This document shows positions 47,906 to 59,085 of a DNA stretch of 64,000 bases, piece by piece. A program made the translations under genes and the position numbers. This DNA comes from Viscum album (lineage: Eukaryota; Streptophyta; Magnoliopsida; Santalales; Viscaceae). Position 1 is the first letter of the stretch. Each line of letters starts with the position of its first letter. The notes below the pieces were generated by a model that worked only from the letters and a program-made list of their open reading frames with translations, was not told the origin of the DNA and ran no database searches. The stretch is taken from the NCBI GenBank assembly GCA_963277665.1, contig OY728120.1, positions 943,689,195 to 943,753,194 on the forward strand. Reading direction: 5' to 3'.

Positions 47906-47934
47906 CTCTTCCCTTTCCCGTTTTTATAGTAGTG

Positions 47935-48060
47935 TATAATTATATTATGTTGAAACATTTAAAAAAAATGTATTCCCACTAGTTATAAATGGTCCTTATC
48001 AATTCCATAGTAGAGCATGGAAATCAGCATCAATACACTAAATATAAGATGTCATTTCCA
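47935..48060. other. Short unassigned stretch right of CACTA-1
   Basis: Starts with the TAT duplication. No alignment to the Gypsy-2 3' LTR was found until about 48060. Confidence 0.4.
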
Positions 48061-49838
48061 TAATGGGTCCTCTTATGATTTTTTATTGACATATTTTTTA
48101 TGTGTATGTCTATGGAATGGAAACTCTTTCATAATCTTGTTTTTTTTGCGAATGGATGGAATTTGTTACCATTCTTGGTATGGATTTCTTGTTCCTTACT
48201 ATGTTTTGGTTTACTTGTGTACTAAATATTAGCCGGTGAAATTCAAATTTTGATATATTACTCCATTCAAAGTTATTACATAAATGTAGTATTTTTACCT
48301 AACAAGTAAAGAATTTATTTTAGTGCTCTGGTTGAAAAGTGTCTTTTACATACATAGTCGTCCGCTTAGAGGGGGATCGGGATAACATGACTCATAGATT
48401 CTAGATCTCAATATAGGGTAGATAGTGCTAGAGATTAGTATAAGAATATATCACGTGGGAGAATGTTATACTAAATTTTAAGAGGAGTTTTATTATGGTA
48501 TGATATATTAATGGGGACCATCCTAGATTTTTTGTAATGTTCCAATAATTAGGGTATTTCAAGGATTCCTTCCATTGGAGGAGATCATGTTGCAATGATT
48601 TATGGATGTGACTTTACATTAATGAAAGGATGGAGTTATTCCATAATGGAGGATTTTTTAGTTTACATAACGGTGTATGGGTACACATGGAATGATCTAT
48701 ATAATTTATATTAGTTCCTTAAGAAATTCATTAAAAACTCTTTCAAAGTAGGTATGTTTGGGGTTCAAGGAAGATTTGGTTGTTCATCATTGTATAGTAT
48801 ATTATTTACTATATGATTATATGTTAATATACCTTTTTATCCTAACACACTAATCTATATACATGTGATCTTATATTAATGATGAATTGGTGGGTTCATA
48901 CAAGGTTATACTCACACCCTATATAGAAATCATTACTTGTATGTAGACTCCAGGATCTGGGACCCCAAGAATGGAAGGGGGCCACTTTCAAGTTATAGAG
49001 GTGTATAGAGTTGGCAGTTAGATTTGGTACATTGAAAATCTCCAGATAGTTAAAACAATATCATTTATTTAATTATTACTATTTATGATATATATACATG
49101 TTGACCTTCCACAGTATGGTTCTATTTTTTTATTATTATATGACCAAACGTGGCATTTTTTATTTCTTCTTACATATTGTTAGCCTCCATTGTGATATTT
49201 TATTATCCTATATATAAGATTAAATATTCTACTATATGGATATAATTACATAGTTTATATTCTCCCCAGGGAACATTCAAACCCTCATAGCTCGTTAGAA
49301 GTCTCTGTTGTATAGGATGTATGCATGGTCTTATGTGGAATTTTGGATAAGACCTGGTGAATTGGGTCAAGGTTTTTTAATATGGAATCTATGGTGTGTT
49401 AATTTATCTTTTTTGTTGGTCATTTTAGGACATTTTATAAAATTTATAGACTTGGTGTAATATGTGTGGGGATCTCCATGTGCAATGAAATCTAATGTAT
49501 AACAGAAGTTTGAGTTACTGTAGTGGGATTTCATTAATAGTTGTTTCTATAGAGATTGATGTTGATCCTGTGTATATTTTATGATAATATATTATACTAT
49601 TTTGGTGAATCTATTTATCATGAATTGGAACATAGATCACATTTCATTTATATACTTATTGTTTGCTATATGGTAATTTTTTTAGTTAAATTCTTTAATT
49701 TCTATTATCATTTCAATGGCATATCTATATTCTATGATATTTTCATTTATCTGTTTTGAAATTTTTTGGTTGAACTCGTACATCAAATTATATTATAGAT
49801 ATATTTGTGTGAGTGAGTGTTTGTTTTGGATAACATGT
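48060..49838 (+). repeat. Gypsy-2 5' LTR (left part missing or displaced)
   Basis: Homology to the 3' LTR runs from about 48060 to 48530, with pairs such as ACTTGTGTACTAA (48210/59814), GGTTGAAAAGTG (48330/59930), CGCTTAGAGGGGGA with CACTTAGATGGGAA, and AATGGGGACCATCCT (48511/60112). Beyond 48530 the 3' partner is interrupted, so the right end at 49838 rests on the following primer-binding-like sequence. The part corresponding to 59086-59660 was not found to the left; CACTA-1 lies there. Confidence 0.6.
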
Positions 49839-49850
49839 TGGTACCGAGTT
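49839..49850 (+). other. Gypsy-2 primer-binding-like site
   Basis: TGGTACCGAGTT, a degraded form of TGGTATCAGAGC, followed by an interior that leads to gag about 200 bp later. Confidence 0.4.
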
Positions 49851-50039
49851 TTTGGCATGATACGTGGGTAAAAAAAATGTTTTTCACCATATGTGTGGGT
49901 ATATCCTCGGATAAACCTCCCCAAACATATCTCATACATGTTCCTTATAAATTCATAGGTTATACACATTAAAAATAATTCATATCCATTATAAACATAT
50001 TTTTTGGAATTTTATCAAAAAGATTTCTCAGACACGCAT

Positions 50040-50900
50040 GTTGGGTCTGCATCGTCATGCAATCCAAAATACTATCACTCGGGAGAATACACCAATTCAA
50101 CATTTGGATATGCAGTATGATGCAACAATTCATGTGTCCACACTCACTCTAGTAGTTCATGTACGATACAATCCCTTTTATATATTCCTATATATTTTTC
50201 TTACTCTGTGTAGAGGAGCGTAGAGGATGACGGTTAACAATACCCAATATTTCTAACTCTATTATCTACCCTCCATCTAAGTAACTGGTGGTCCACATAA
50301 TGCTAAGGATGTGATTGAATTTATAAAAGGTGTCTTTAATCACGTAGAGACAGCCAATGATATGAGAGTGATGTTGGTTGACATTATTCTTTAGGGAACC
50401 ACAAGGAGATGATGATGTGTTACGATATATGTATTAATATTTGAGGGTCTTATATTGGATTCCTTTAAGGAATTTTTCATCATGGATTTCTTTCTTAACA
50501 TGATACTGATGGACTGTGTGTAGAATTGTTTGATCTTCTATAGGGATGACTGTTAATTTCATCTTACTCTACTCAGTTTATGGACTTTATATTATTTTAC
50601 CTCTATTATCTAGGAATGACGCATATAAGTCTAGATATTTTGATATTATCCTACATCAGGATATCAAAAAATTGGTTAGATGACTTTATCTAATGATATA
50701 TCCATAGTTTCATTATTACTCTATGACTTTTGATAAGTGTACATAGGAAGATAGACTCACATGGTTTTTTCTTGCTTATTAGGATTTAACAATATGATTT
50801 TCCATTTAGGTATAGAGTTTCCCTTCAGGTAGTAGGAAAAACTAGTTCGAGGAGGTAAATGGTGTGAATGACAACCATATAAGAGTAAGTATCCATCTAA
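50040..50900 (+). pseudogene. Gypsy-2 gag (decayed)
   Basis: From about 50280: HNAKDVIEFIKGVFNHVE, TANDMRVMLVDIIL, then YVLIFEGLILDSFKEFFIM. These fit the plant gypsy gag order (WLxxIExxF, xxCxxxxKVxxAxxxLxGxA, W..F...F...YFP). The frame 50038-50223 precedes it and may be the variable N-terminus. Many stops. Confidence 0.6.
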
Positions 50901-51250
50901 TACATCTGCGGGATAGGGTTCTATAATGTAATACAACTATGGATGAATGGTTAATTTCATACATCATGTAGGAATATGAAAAGAGAATATCAATGATATT
51001 TAATGACATGTCCTAAAAACATTTTTTTTCTAAGGTGTCACATTGAGATTCATTGAGGCCTTATAAAGTTGTAGTATGGCGTCCATTGTAGTAGACCCAT
51101 GTACCACAAATTTTTTTTACTCATGTGATTTCATCACCATAGAGTAAAGGATTCTCTCTAGAGGTAGGTAGGGTGTATGCGATATAGGAGGTTTTAACCA
51201 TCAGTGGTAATGGACCATCTATAGTTATAGGTATAGATTTTATTACACAT
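50900..51250 (+). pseudogene. Gypsy-2 gag C-terminus / protease start (decayed)
   Basis: Near 51160 a frame reads VGRVYAI followed by LTISGNGPSIVIGIDF. The GRVYAxT...VxGxxxIxG stretch is the segment that begins the protease in plant gypsy pol. The D[ST]G site should follow, but sequence identity is lost at about 51250, the approximate left edge of the LINE. Confidence 0.55.
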
Positions 51251-51299
51251 ATCCACTACATTGTTGGGAAAGGGACCTTTCCTTTCTTTTGTATCGATT

Positions 51300-52950
51300 A
51301 AATTTTTTTGTAGGCCAAGATTTGAAGATTATGTTATATTCTGATTTTATTACTCTTAACATTCCCTCAATAAAGAATGCAGACCATCTCTGGAAAGGTT
51401 TTAAGTGTCCTGTATTTGTTTCTAGCTGCCGACATGTGTGGGTATTTAAGATCATTGAGATGAATTGAATGAATGTGATATTCAAAATTGACTAGTTGAA
51501 TAGTTACCAGACTCATATAAACTGCTATCATAGATTTTTATCTATTACCATGTCTGGAGAAGATACGTTCGTGCTGACCAGAGAGTGGGATGCCAAAGTA
51601 GGTAGGATGGGACTAGACCTAAGTCATAGTAAAGCTATCATATCACAAGAAACAGGATCTTCTGTCATAGAATAATCATTAGTATCCCCCTCAACCATTC
51701 TCTCAAATTTGGATTGTATTAAGGATTTTTTAGGATAAATTCATCATTTTATTCTCTAGATAGAGGAATTGGAATTGAGATTTTTCATATACCTTAGTAT
51801 ATATATATATTACTCTTTAGTGAATGAGGCAAGCTAATCTGATCAATTTAAAGGTGTGATAAGAGGATTTGGAGTCAAAGACCCATATCTGACTAACAAC
51901 ATTTCATTAGGGTGATCAAGTGTTATTTATCCCTTACCTCCCCATTTCATCCCACACTATAAAGAAATAGGGACACACTGCGCATGTGTTCCATATAGGT
52001 TTTCTATCATAACGTGACCACTACCTTGTATAGTCACAAGGTCATGATGAGATCTCTAATCCTCTAGCAGTCAGTACCTCCCTATTGGGGTGTGATGATA
52101 TGGGAGAACATCCTTGAGATTTTTCCATGGGAACCTACTCACCTTTGATGTCAAAGCCCAGTCTCTCTTCACAAGAGGATATCCAGCCAATAATGTTGGG
52201 TCCGACATGTTCCGCATGGGTTCCCTACTACCCTATCTCTCTACCTAAAAAAATATTCTATCAATCCATGAAGGGCCCTCTCAAATACTTGAATTTTTCT
52301 ACCTTGTTATGGAATTGTTTATTATCACATCAGAGGCTCTCTCAAACCTGACCATCCATCATCTATGTCCTTAATGATGAATCTATAATATCTACCCATC
52401 TGTTGCGATCTTCCCACCCCACCCACACCCCCGTTAATTGAAAGGATGTTGTGTAAAAATGGATTCCAAGATTTACTGGAGGTATTAGTATTGATATTCC
52501 CTCTTCTTCCAAGTGGTTTATATACTAGATCTCAATAAAAAATAAAATCACTATTAGTGGAATCTTCGGTGTAGTATGGTCCTAGATCAAGGGAAATATC
52601 CAGACTATAATCTTTTCATATATTTTGTTCCTCTTCATTAACTCTTGTGTTATTAAGTTATGGGTGAAAACATAATTCATTTCTAATGAATTTGATAATA
52701 ACTCATTGTCTCTTTCAATAGAGGTAGAACCGAAAAAGGTCTCTATGATCTCAGATTTGGGTCATAGAGTAATGAAGAAATACTATTTTCATGTAACCCC
52801 AAAAACCCTATAAATTTTGATGTTATGGAAGAAAAATATCATAGTGTAATTAGTCGAATCCTTGAAAAAATTTATATCATCTATGAATTTTTTAGGATTC
52901 CACTACTTCATCCTTTCGTTTTTCATGAAAAAATGAAAATTGCAGGTTCG
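51300..52950 (+). other. L1 5' region, ORF1 expected but not recognised
   Basis: No zinc knuckle or DUF4283-type motif can be read with confidence. The open frame 52127-52351 is Ser/Pro/Leu-rich without a signature. The minus-strand frame 51485-51243 is incidental. Confidence 0.4.
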
Positions 52951-52959
52951 TGAGTCCCT

Positions 52960-53300
52960 ATGGATTGAAATCAACTCCATAAAACTAAGAATCATCCCTT
53001 GGTTCTTGGGGGAAACTAAAATATTAGGGAACAACAAATGGATAAGATAGGGTAGGGTGGTTTCCCTCATAAATAAAGTCATCAATTCATTGCTTTTATG
53101 ATATGTAAAGAACTCATTTATATGGGATATGTGTGTGACACATTCACTTTGGAAGATATTAATAATGGAAGAAATAAAACAGAGTGTTTGATAGATCTCT
53201 AACTGGTGTACTATCACTCCATCTCATCCTACCATGATATGATTGTCTCTCATCTCCCATGTTTCCCTTTTGATCAATCTCGATTGTGAATTTTTGTGGA
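52960..53300 (+). pseudogene. L1 ORF2 endonuclease C-terminal part (decayed)
   Basis: PWFLGETKI near 53000 corresponds to the PWxxxGDFN motif with Asp and Asn replaced. Near 53150 INNGRNKTECLIDL matches the TWSNxRxGxxxTxxxLDR block, and MIVSHLPCFP near 53235 matches SDHxPI with the catalytic Asp lost. Motif order and spacing fit a plant L1 endonuclease. The minus-strand frame at 52903-53217 is a shadow. Confidence 0.65.
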
Positions 53301-53499
53301 ACCCCTGACTGATTGGGTGAAAATATTCATATTCTCTCACCTTTGGATGTAGGACTTAAGATTATAGAATGTTGTTAGGAAACCATGTATCAATCCTAGA
53401 TCCATATGTGCCTGGAAGAGGCTTCAAAACAAACTCATCTGCTTGAGAATATATATCCAAACATGGGTAAGGTACCGGCCTCCACATCCCCAGTACATA

Positions 53500-54915
53500 G
53501 ATGTAATTATCACAAAGAATGAATGTATTGATTAAACTCTATAAAAAACTATAATGATAAATTATTTGAGGAACTAACGAATAGGAATAATATTTTTACT
53601 GATATTAGCATCAAACAATAATTTATGGAATGTGTGTAATCAAAGGTTTAGTGGCTAGAAGAAGGAGATATAAATTAAGGATTATTCCCTACATTTATCC
53701 AAGATAAAAAATTCCCCAAGAGGCCTAATATCCTCATGTATGATGGACCATACTCATATTACCCAGATATTGTTGGTAGAATGATGGATTATTTTTTCAA
53801 ATTGTTACTTTCTCATCCCAATCCTAACATGTAGAGTCGATACCCGAGGATGAGTGTCAAACTCTTACAGATAATTACTTTCATGGCCTATGGATCAGTG
53901 AATGAGTCCTTGTATGTAATCCTATATGAGATAGAGATATAGGAAGTTGTCTGGTCGCTCAATCAAAAAGACATTCAATGGCCTGGTTGTTTTTATGAGT
54001 CTTTCTTTAGAGCCTATTGGGACCGAGTTAAGAAAAAATTGATTTAATTCATGCAAGGCTTCACTAATGAAAGTGTCATTCTCTATGTTCCTTCTTACAT
54101 GAATATGGTGATGGTTAAAAAATTTGAGGACCTCATTCCATGCAGAATTATTGGCTGATATGTATGAGAAATTTCCCCGTTAAATTGTTTGCTTGAATAA
54201 TAAATAAAATAATGTCAGTATATAAGCCTAGATTGATATCTGAAGGACTACAAGGTATTATCTAAGAGATAATAGCTAATAGGGTTTTGGGTAATCACAA
54301 TAGGTTATCTGAGATATCAACAGAAATTATTTCAGCTACAATATAACTATTAAAATGGACATGAACAAGGAATATGACCGGGTGCGATATAATATTATAC
54401 ATAATTTATTTTCCATGATGGGATTATCTACGTGGGTGATTGATCTATTTTATTAGTGAATTAGTTCCACATGAATCTCTATCTATTTTCTGGGAAAATT
54501 TTATTCTTTTATCACATCTATCTGAGGTATAATCCTAGGTTACCCGAAATATACAACACTCATCATTCTAACTTAGGACTCTCCTCATCAGTTTATTAAC
54601 AATGCAATTATGTCGAGTAGCATCCTCCCTAATCCATCCAAGTTCCCCACTTATGTAATATATCACCATATGATTGTGTATGAAATAGTAGTGTTTGTGA
54701 AAGGAAGTAATAGACCCCACATGATAATCAATGGAATACAAGAGGATTACTACATGTGTAGTGGGAAAGGGTTCAATAGAAAGAAAAGAAATGTCTTAAT
54801 CACAATAATGTGTTCCAAAATTATGGATAGATCCCTTCAAAGAGTCATGGTCTTACAAAGTGGAACATTCCCCACAAAATATTTGGGTTCTCTAGTCTCC
54901 AAAAGATTGTAACTA
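53500..54915 (+). pseudogene. L1 ORF2 reverse transcriptase (decayed)
   Basis: Strong L1 pattern: WLEEGDIN (usual WLKEGDxNTxFFH) near 53650, FYESFFRAYWDRVKKKLI (usual GFxxxFFxxxWxxVxxDV) near 53990, MVKKFEDLIPC (usual IPKxxxPxxxxDFRPIS) near 54113, KMDMNKEYDRVRYNIIHNLF (usual KxDMxKAYDRVxWxFLxxVL) near 54353, STWISIYFLGKFYSF (usual VNGxPxxFF), then the open frame 54610-54912 with YHHMIVYEIVVF where HLLFADDxxLF is expected, CSGKGFNRKK and GTFPTKYLGSLVS. The FADD catalytic site is destroyed. Confidence 0.9.
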
Positions 54916-54959
54916 ACCCATAAATATTAAAAGGTGGTGAGTAAAATAATATGAAGAAT

Positions 54960-56700
54960 AATTAATTGTAAATAGAATTTATTATATTTTTTATGAAGGA
55001 TAACATTGATCAATTTTTTCACTCATTTATTACAATGAATTGTACTTCCTATATTAAGGTCCTTAATGGATTCATCTCTTAGATAGAGAATAGCATGGCC
55101 TTATTCCTGTGGGATGAATAGTTAGAAAGAAAGAACCGTTGGGCAGAATGGGAGAGGCTAACCAGACCACAATCCAAGGGCGGGATAAATGTAATAAGTG
55201 TATTAGAAAAAATTAAGGGCCTTCATTATAAGTTTTTATGCTAATTCATTGAGGTTAGGATTCACTGGTGGAATATCATATAGGAAGGGTATGGTATTGA
55301 TACAGGTTACCAAAGTAGAAGTCCCTCTGCTACTTGGACTGTGATATAGCCATTTTTTCAAATCTTTATATGCACACTTGGGGGATTGTGGCTATAGAAA
55401 TCTTAAAAGTTTGAAATATAACTAGGTTGGTACACGTCATGGATTCCTTGGATTCCCCTCACTAGATATTAACATCTTAAAGGCAATTGATCATCATGAA
55501 ATCATGCTTTCTATTCAGGAGAGGGAACAATAGAAAACATTTCATAACATAGTTTTGAAATATGATCCAATACATGAGTGTTTACAAGATCCAACATGGA
55601 GGAATAGTAAAACAAATATTTCTAGAGATTAATAATGGGGGAACATGTCAAGGAGGAATGGTGTAGAGGGACCTAGAATAAAGATATGTTGACAAAGATT
55701 AATTTTCTAGTGTAGATGGTCCACAAAACCACATTTCTTGTCTAGAAAAATATTAAAAGGATTGTGTTAACATTTATTCAATGTGTTACTACTATAGGGA
55801 GTCATGAACTGAAAACAATAAGCATATATTCTTTAAAATTTATTGGGAAATAATTGTGTTTCCTGACATCATAAGCTTCATATAATGGACGTAATATGTT
55901 GAGGGTAATATGACCTATATACATCAGTGGTTCTAGGGGAAGGGATCTGTGGACCTTGGAAAACAGAATGTGTTCTCCTATTTTCTCTAGGATAATGTTT
56001 CATATGTAAATACTGGAATGAATCATGACATATAAGAACCATGGGTATAAGAATGTGACTTATTCTGAAAACCAAGATTGTGCAACATGAATTAATTAAT
56101 TTACATAATCAATTTTAGGATTCCCCCTCAATCAATACCCTTACTAATAGAACCTCCACCCATAATGAGTATTTTAATAGAATGAGAATATGGGTGAACT
56201 AGTTTCCTTATAACGCGGTCATCAAGATGAACATTGTAGATTCATGCGACATGGGAATAATGAGGGGTTCTGGGGTGATTTAGAAGACAAGGGAATCTTT
56301 GGATCCTTCCTTCAGCACTTTTATTAGAAGATGTGACTTCCTTAAATAGGTGGCTCAAGTAATGATTAATGGTCTATAGGTTTGTAGTAAAAATAATATT
56401 GTTCTCATGGGGGTCAAAATAGACTCACTTTTACTGTATAATTCTTAATGCATCCTTGGTCTGACCCCCAGGTCCATTGAATATACCATATATAATCAAA
56501 ATGTGATATTCAACAACTGTGTTGAAATTTTTCATACATGTAATAAAGGAATATTGTTTTTAACTTCGTATCAATCAAGGAATGCTAAGGAATTCAACTA
56601 TAATTTTTATAAAGTACAGATCTCCCTCCTGGTGGGAGTTATCCTTGTTCATGAAGATGCCCTTAGACTCAACTACATTAGATCTGCATAACCCCTATCA
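54960..56700 (+). pseudogene. L1 ORF2 C-terminal region (decayed)
   Basis: ERKNRWAEWERLTRPQSKGG near 55120 matches the plant L1 HWVxWxxLCxPKxxGGLG block. CYYYRES...LKTISIYSLKF near 55783 resembles the CxxCxxxxETxxHxFxxC zinc-binding motif with the last residues lost. The open frame 56503-56691 may be the remnant of the terminal domain. Stops throughout. Confidence 0.7.
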
Positions 56701-56779
56701 CCCCAAGTGTCTTTCCCTCTATAATGATTTTTACTACCATAGAAATATCTTTTAAGTAAATTAAATTGTTTTTATCTAT

Positions 56780-57170
56780 ATCTTTTAATTGGATATAAAT
56801 TATTTTGTGACGCTTCAACTATGGTGTTGGGAGTTTTCTTGATACATAGGGATTATGTAATTTCTTTTGGGTCATGTCAGCTATAACCCCATGAGTGAAA
56901 CAACCAATGTATGGATTATAGTTTGTCGTTGTGGACAATTCAATGATGTGTTGGTAAAATTATCACTTTGGTGAGAGGTTTATCATCTTCATAGATTAGA
57001 TGATCTTGTTATTCATATTCTCTCAGTGAGATCTAAATTTTTGGAAGATTTTGGGGGTGGAATGTCTATTGTAATTAGATTTCTAGATGGAATATTCTAT
57101 AGTGAATAGAAATTTCATTACATGTTCTATAAAATTGAAAATTTTAAAATACAAACAAATATTAAGAGAC
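56780..57170 (+). pseudogene. Gypsy-2 RNase H (decayed)
   Basis: LFCDASTMVLGVFLI from about 56800 (usual VYCDASxxGLGxVLMQ) keeps the first catalytic Asp; VISFGSCQL-stop-PHE follows (usual VIAYxSRQLxPHE), then HFGERFIIFID (usual HYLYGxxFxxxTDH) and FSQ-stop-DLNF (usual FTQKDLNxRQ). It lies directly downstream of the LINE, marking where the host element resumes. Confidence 0.82.
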
Positions 57171-58300
57171 TCCATCATTGGAGGAATGAAATATGTTGGT
57201 TCAAATTGCTGAGTAGTTATTGGATTCATCAAAAGATGATGGTGGATTGATTAATGTTCCTTTGGTTATCACATCAACTTTAATGGATCGTGTAAATAAT
57301 CATCAGCAGGTGGATCCTGATTGTGTATTGATGTAACAACACTTGGTGGGGTATTATTCCATCCCAATGGGTCCCTTAGAAAATGATGGACTGTTTTTCA
57401 TTCATATGGAATGAGATTAGTGAAAGCTTCTTTGAGGGGTAAGCTGCTGAGATAATCACTCTATTCATAATGGGTTGTGGATATAGGATAGATGAAGATG
57501 TTCTCAGATATGTAATCATAGTTACATTGGATAATTTTTAGGGGCATTTCTGGTTTAGTTTTTTGATTACTTACCTTCTAGGGTTAATGGTTGATCATCA
57601 ATGCCCTAGTGGTTTTCTTCAACCACTCTATGTTCGAATGTGGATGTTAGAAGATATGATGAATAAATTCATGAAGTGGATAGCCTAGAATTCATGGGGT
57701 AGTTATTTTATTTCGGTGATATTGGATCATCTGAAAAATAGTGTCTCATTCCATACCTATTTGATAACCCCTTTTAGTGGATAGTTTGGAATGATATATG
57801 TAAATTATATAGTACACCTTTATAAAGCTCTCATGGGCATCATGTCATATAGGGACCTGCATTTCATATTAAATGGTTTTCAGGGATTACTAAATGATTT
57901 GGATACCCAGAGGAAACTGATTAGCCCATTTCTTCTTTATACTAATGGTGAGTCAGATAGTATGGTATCAATATTACAGGATATTCTATGGGAAACTGTT
58001 AGAGATTTTAGTGGATATTCAAATGAAAACCTCTCACTTTTTTGAGTTTTCATACAGTAATATAATATATGGTTCAAATAACACACATTGTTTTGATGAT
58101 ATTTATTGTTATATTTATCGCTCACCACTATATTAAAATGATATTGGGGAGTAATTAGTTTTTAAGAAGAATATTATATATTATACCTTTAAAAGAGTAT
58201 AGCATATTAGGAAGCGGTTGACCACCCCTCTTAGTAGAAAATTATTTTATACTTATAAGAGTTGATGACATCTACATTTTGTGTGGGTGACCACATTTGT
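57170..58300 (+). pseudogene. Gypsy-2 integrase (decayed)
   Basis: LMDRVNNHQQVDPDCVLM near 57278 is the pre-integrase linker. NALVVFFNHSMFECGC in one frame and GFLQPLYVRMW in another near 57610 stand for the HQRPxGLLQPLxVPxWKW block. The open frame 57791-58045 reads VNYIVHLYKALMGIMS (usual REIVRLHGVPxSIVS) and LWETVRDFSGYSNENLSLFE (usual LRACVxDFxxxWxxxLPLxE), with FSYSNIIYGS (usual FAYNNSYHxS) after it and YIYRSPLY (usual GRxCRSPxxW) ending at 58136. Confidence 0.85.
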
Positions 58301-59085
58301 TTACCAATGAATCCTCAATTAGCACATTTACTTTTATAGAAGAATAACATTCTATATTTGATAATATTGACACCATTAAATATTAAAGAACGTGCTGGAA
58401 TAGTGGCTTGATATTTGGAACATCCTCTATAGTCTTGAGGTATGCAAGATTTGTTAAATATTTCTTATCTCTAGAGATATTATATAGACACAATGCATGT
58501 TATTGACAATGAATACATTGAGCAGGATCATGATGTATCATTTGTAGAGTGCCTAATGTAGGTCACATAATAGTGTGAGAATGTATGGAAATGGAATGTA
58601 GTCCCACTTTTTAGAGAGCAATGTGAGCTCGTTCATTTTCAAGAGGATACTTTGGAATTAGAATCTAATGTTCAAGAGTAGTGGAACAATATTTTTAATC
58701 AACACACTAAGGAAACCTCTAAGATATGATATGGTGTTAGGTGGTATAATTATAATATACTCAACATTCGAGGTAAAAAAATAATGTTATGATGTATCCT
58801 ATCTTTTTTTCCTCTCTTAGTGGTGTAGCAAAAGGGTATGGGGTCTCAGTGATATGCCATAGAGTTTATATGTCTTTGTGGTATTCTTGGTGGCTAAAAC
58901 ATTTCTAATCTCTTATTGGGGATGAGAAATGGAGAATATGTGAGGTGAAATAGCTAGCTGATGATGTCTGAAATCATACCTACATTTTTTCAGCTCAATT
59001 CAACTATTATGTGGGTAATATAAAATTGTTGCACTCTTCCATAGAACACTAGATAATTTGAGGCTTGTCACTAGTCCTCTGGGGG
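58300..59085 (+). pseudogene. Gypsy-2 pol C-terminal tail and polypurine tract
   Basis: Near 58500: HVIDNEYIEQDHDVSFVE (usual HVIDxExxxxxxDLSYxExP), then VPLFREQCELVHFQEDTLEL near 58600 (usual IPLVKVxWxxHxxxEATWEL) and ESNVQE. The remainder to 59076 is non-coding. TCCTCTGGGGG ends at 59085 immediately before TGTCCGGAGG, a clear polypurine tract/LTR junction. Confidence 0.7.

Larger units (their letters stand above)
46322..47934. mobile_element. CACTA-1: non-autonomous CACTA (En/Spm) transposon
   Basis: 1613 bp with terminal inverted repeats CACTACTACAAAAACA at the left and CGTTTTTATAGTAGTG at the right (13 of the first 15 bases match after inversion). It is flanked by TAT on both sides (46319-46321, 47935-47937), the 3-bp duplication typical of CACTA elements. 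Both ends carry arrays of a TTATCAGCGCT-like subterminal motif, the expected transposase-binding repeats. No transposase or TNPA/TNPD-like frame exists, so it depends on a transposase in trans. The ends are far better preserved than the surrounding LTR elements, so it is a relatively late insertion. The interior holds a tRNA-like segment and simple AT repeats. Confidence 0.93.
51300..56760 (+). mobile_element. L1-type LINE inserted in Gypsy-2 pol
   Basis: A plus-strand non-LTR retrotransposon. An apurinic-type endonuclease remnant (52960-53300), L1 reverse transcriptase (53500-54915), post-RT region (54960-55400), CCHC-like zinc-finger region (about 55770-55860) and C-terminal tail (to about 56700) appear in ORF2 order. 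Gypsy-2 protease lies before it and RNase H after it. The 5' part (51.3-52.9 kb) should hold ORF1 but shows no certain domain. No poly-A tail or target duplication is visible at the right edge, which therefore rests on the resumption of Gypsy-2 coding near 56780. Confidence 0.8.
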
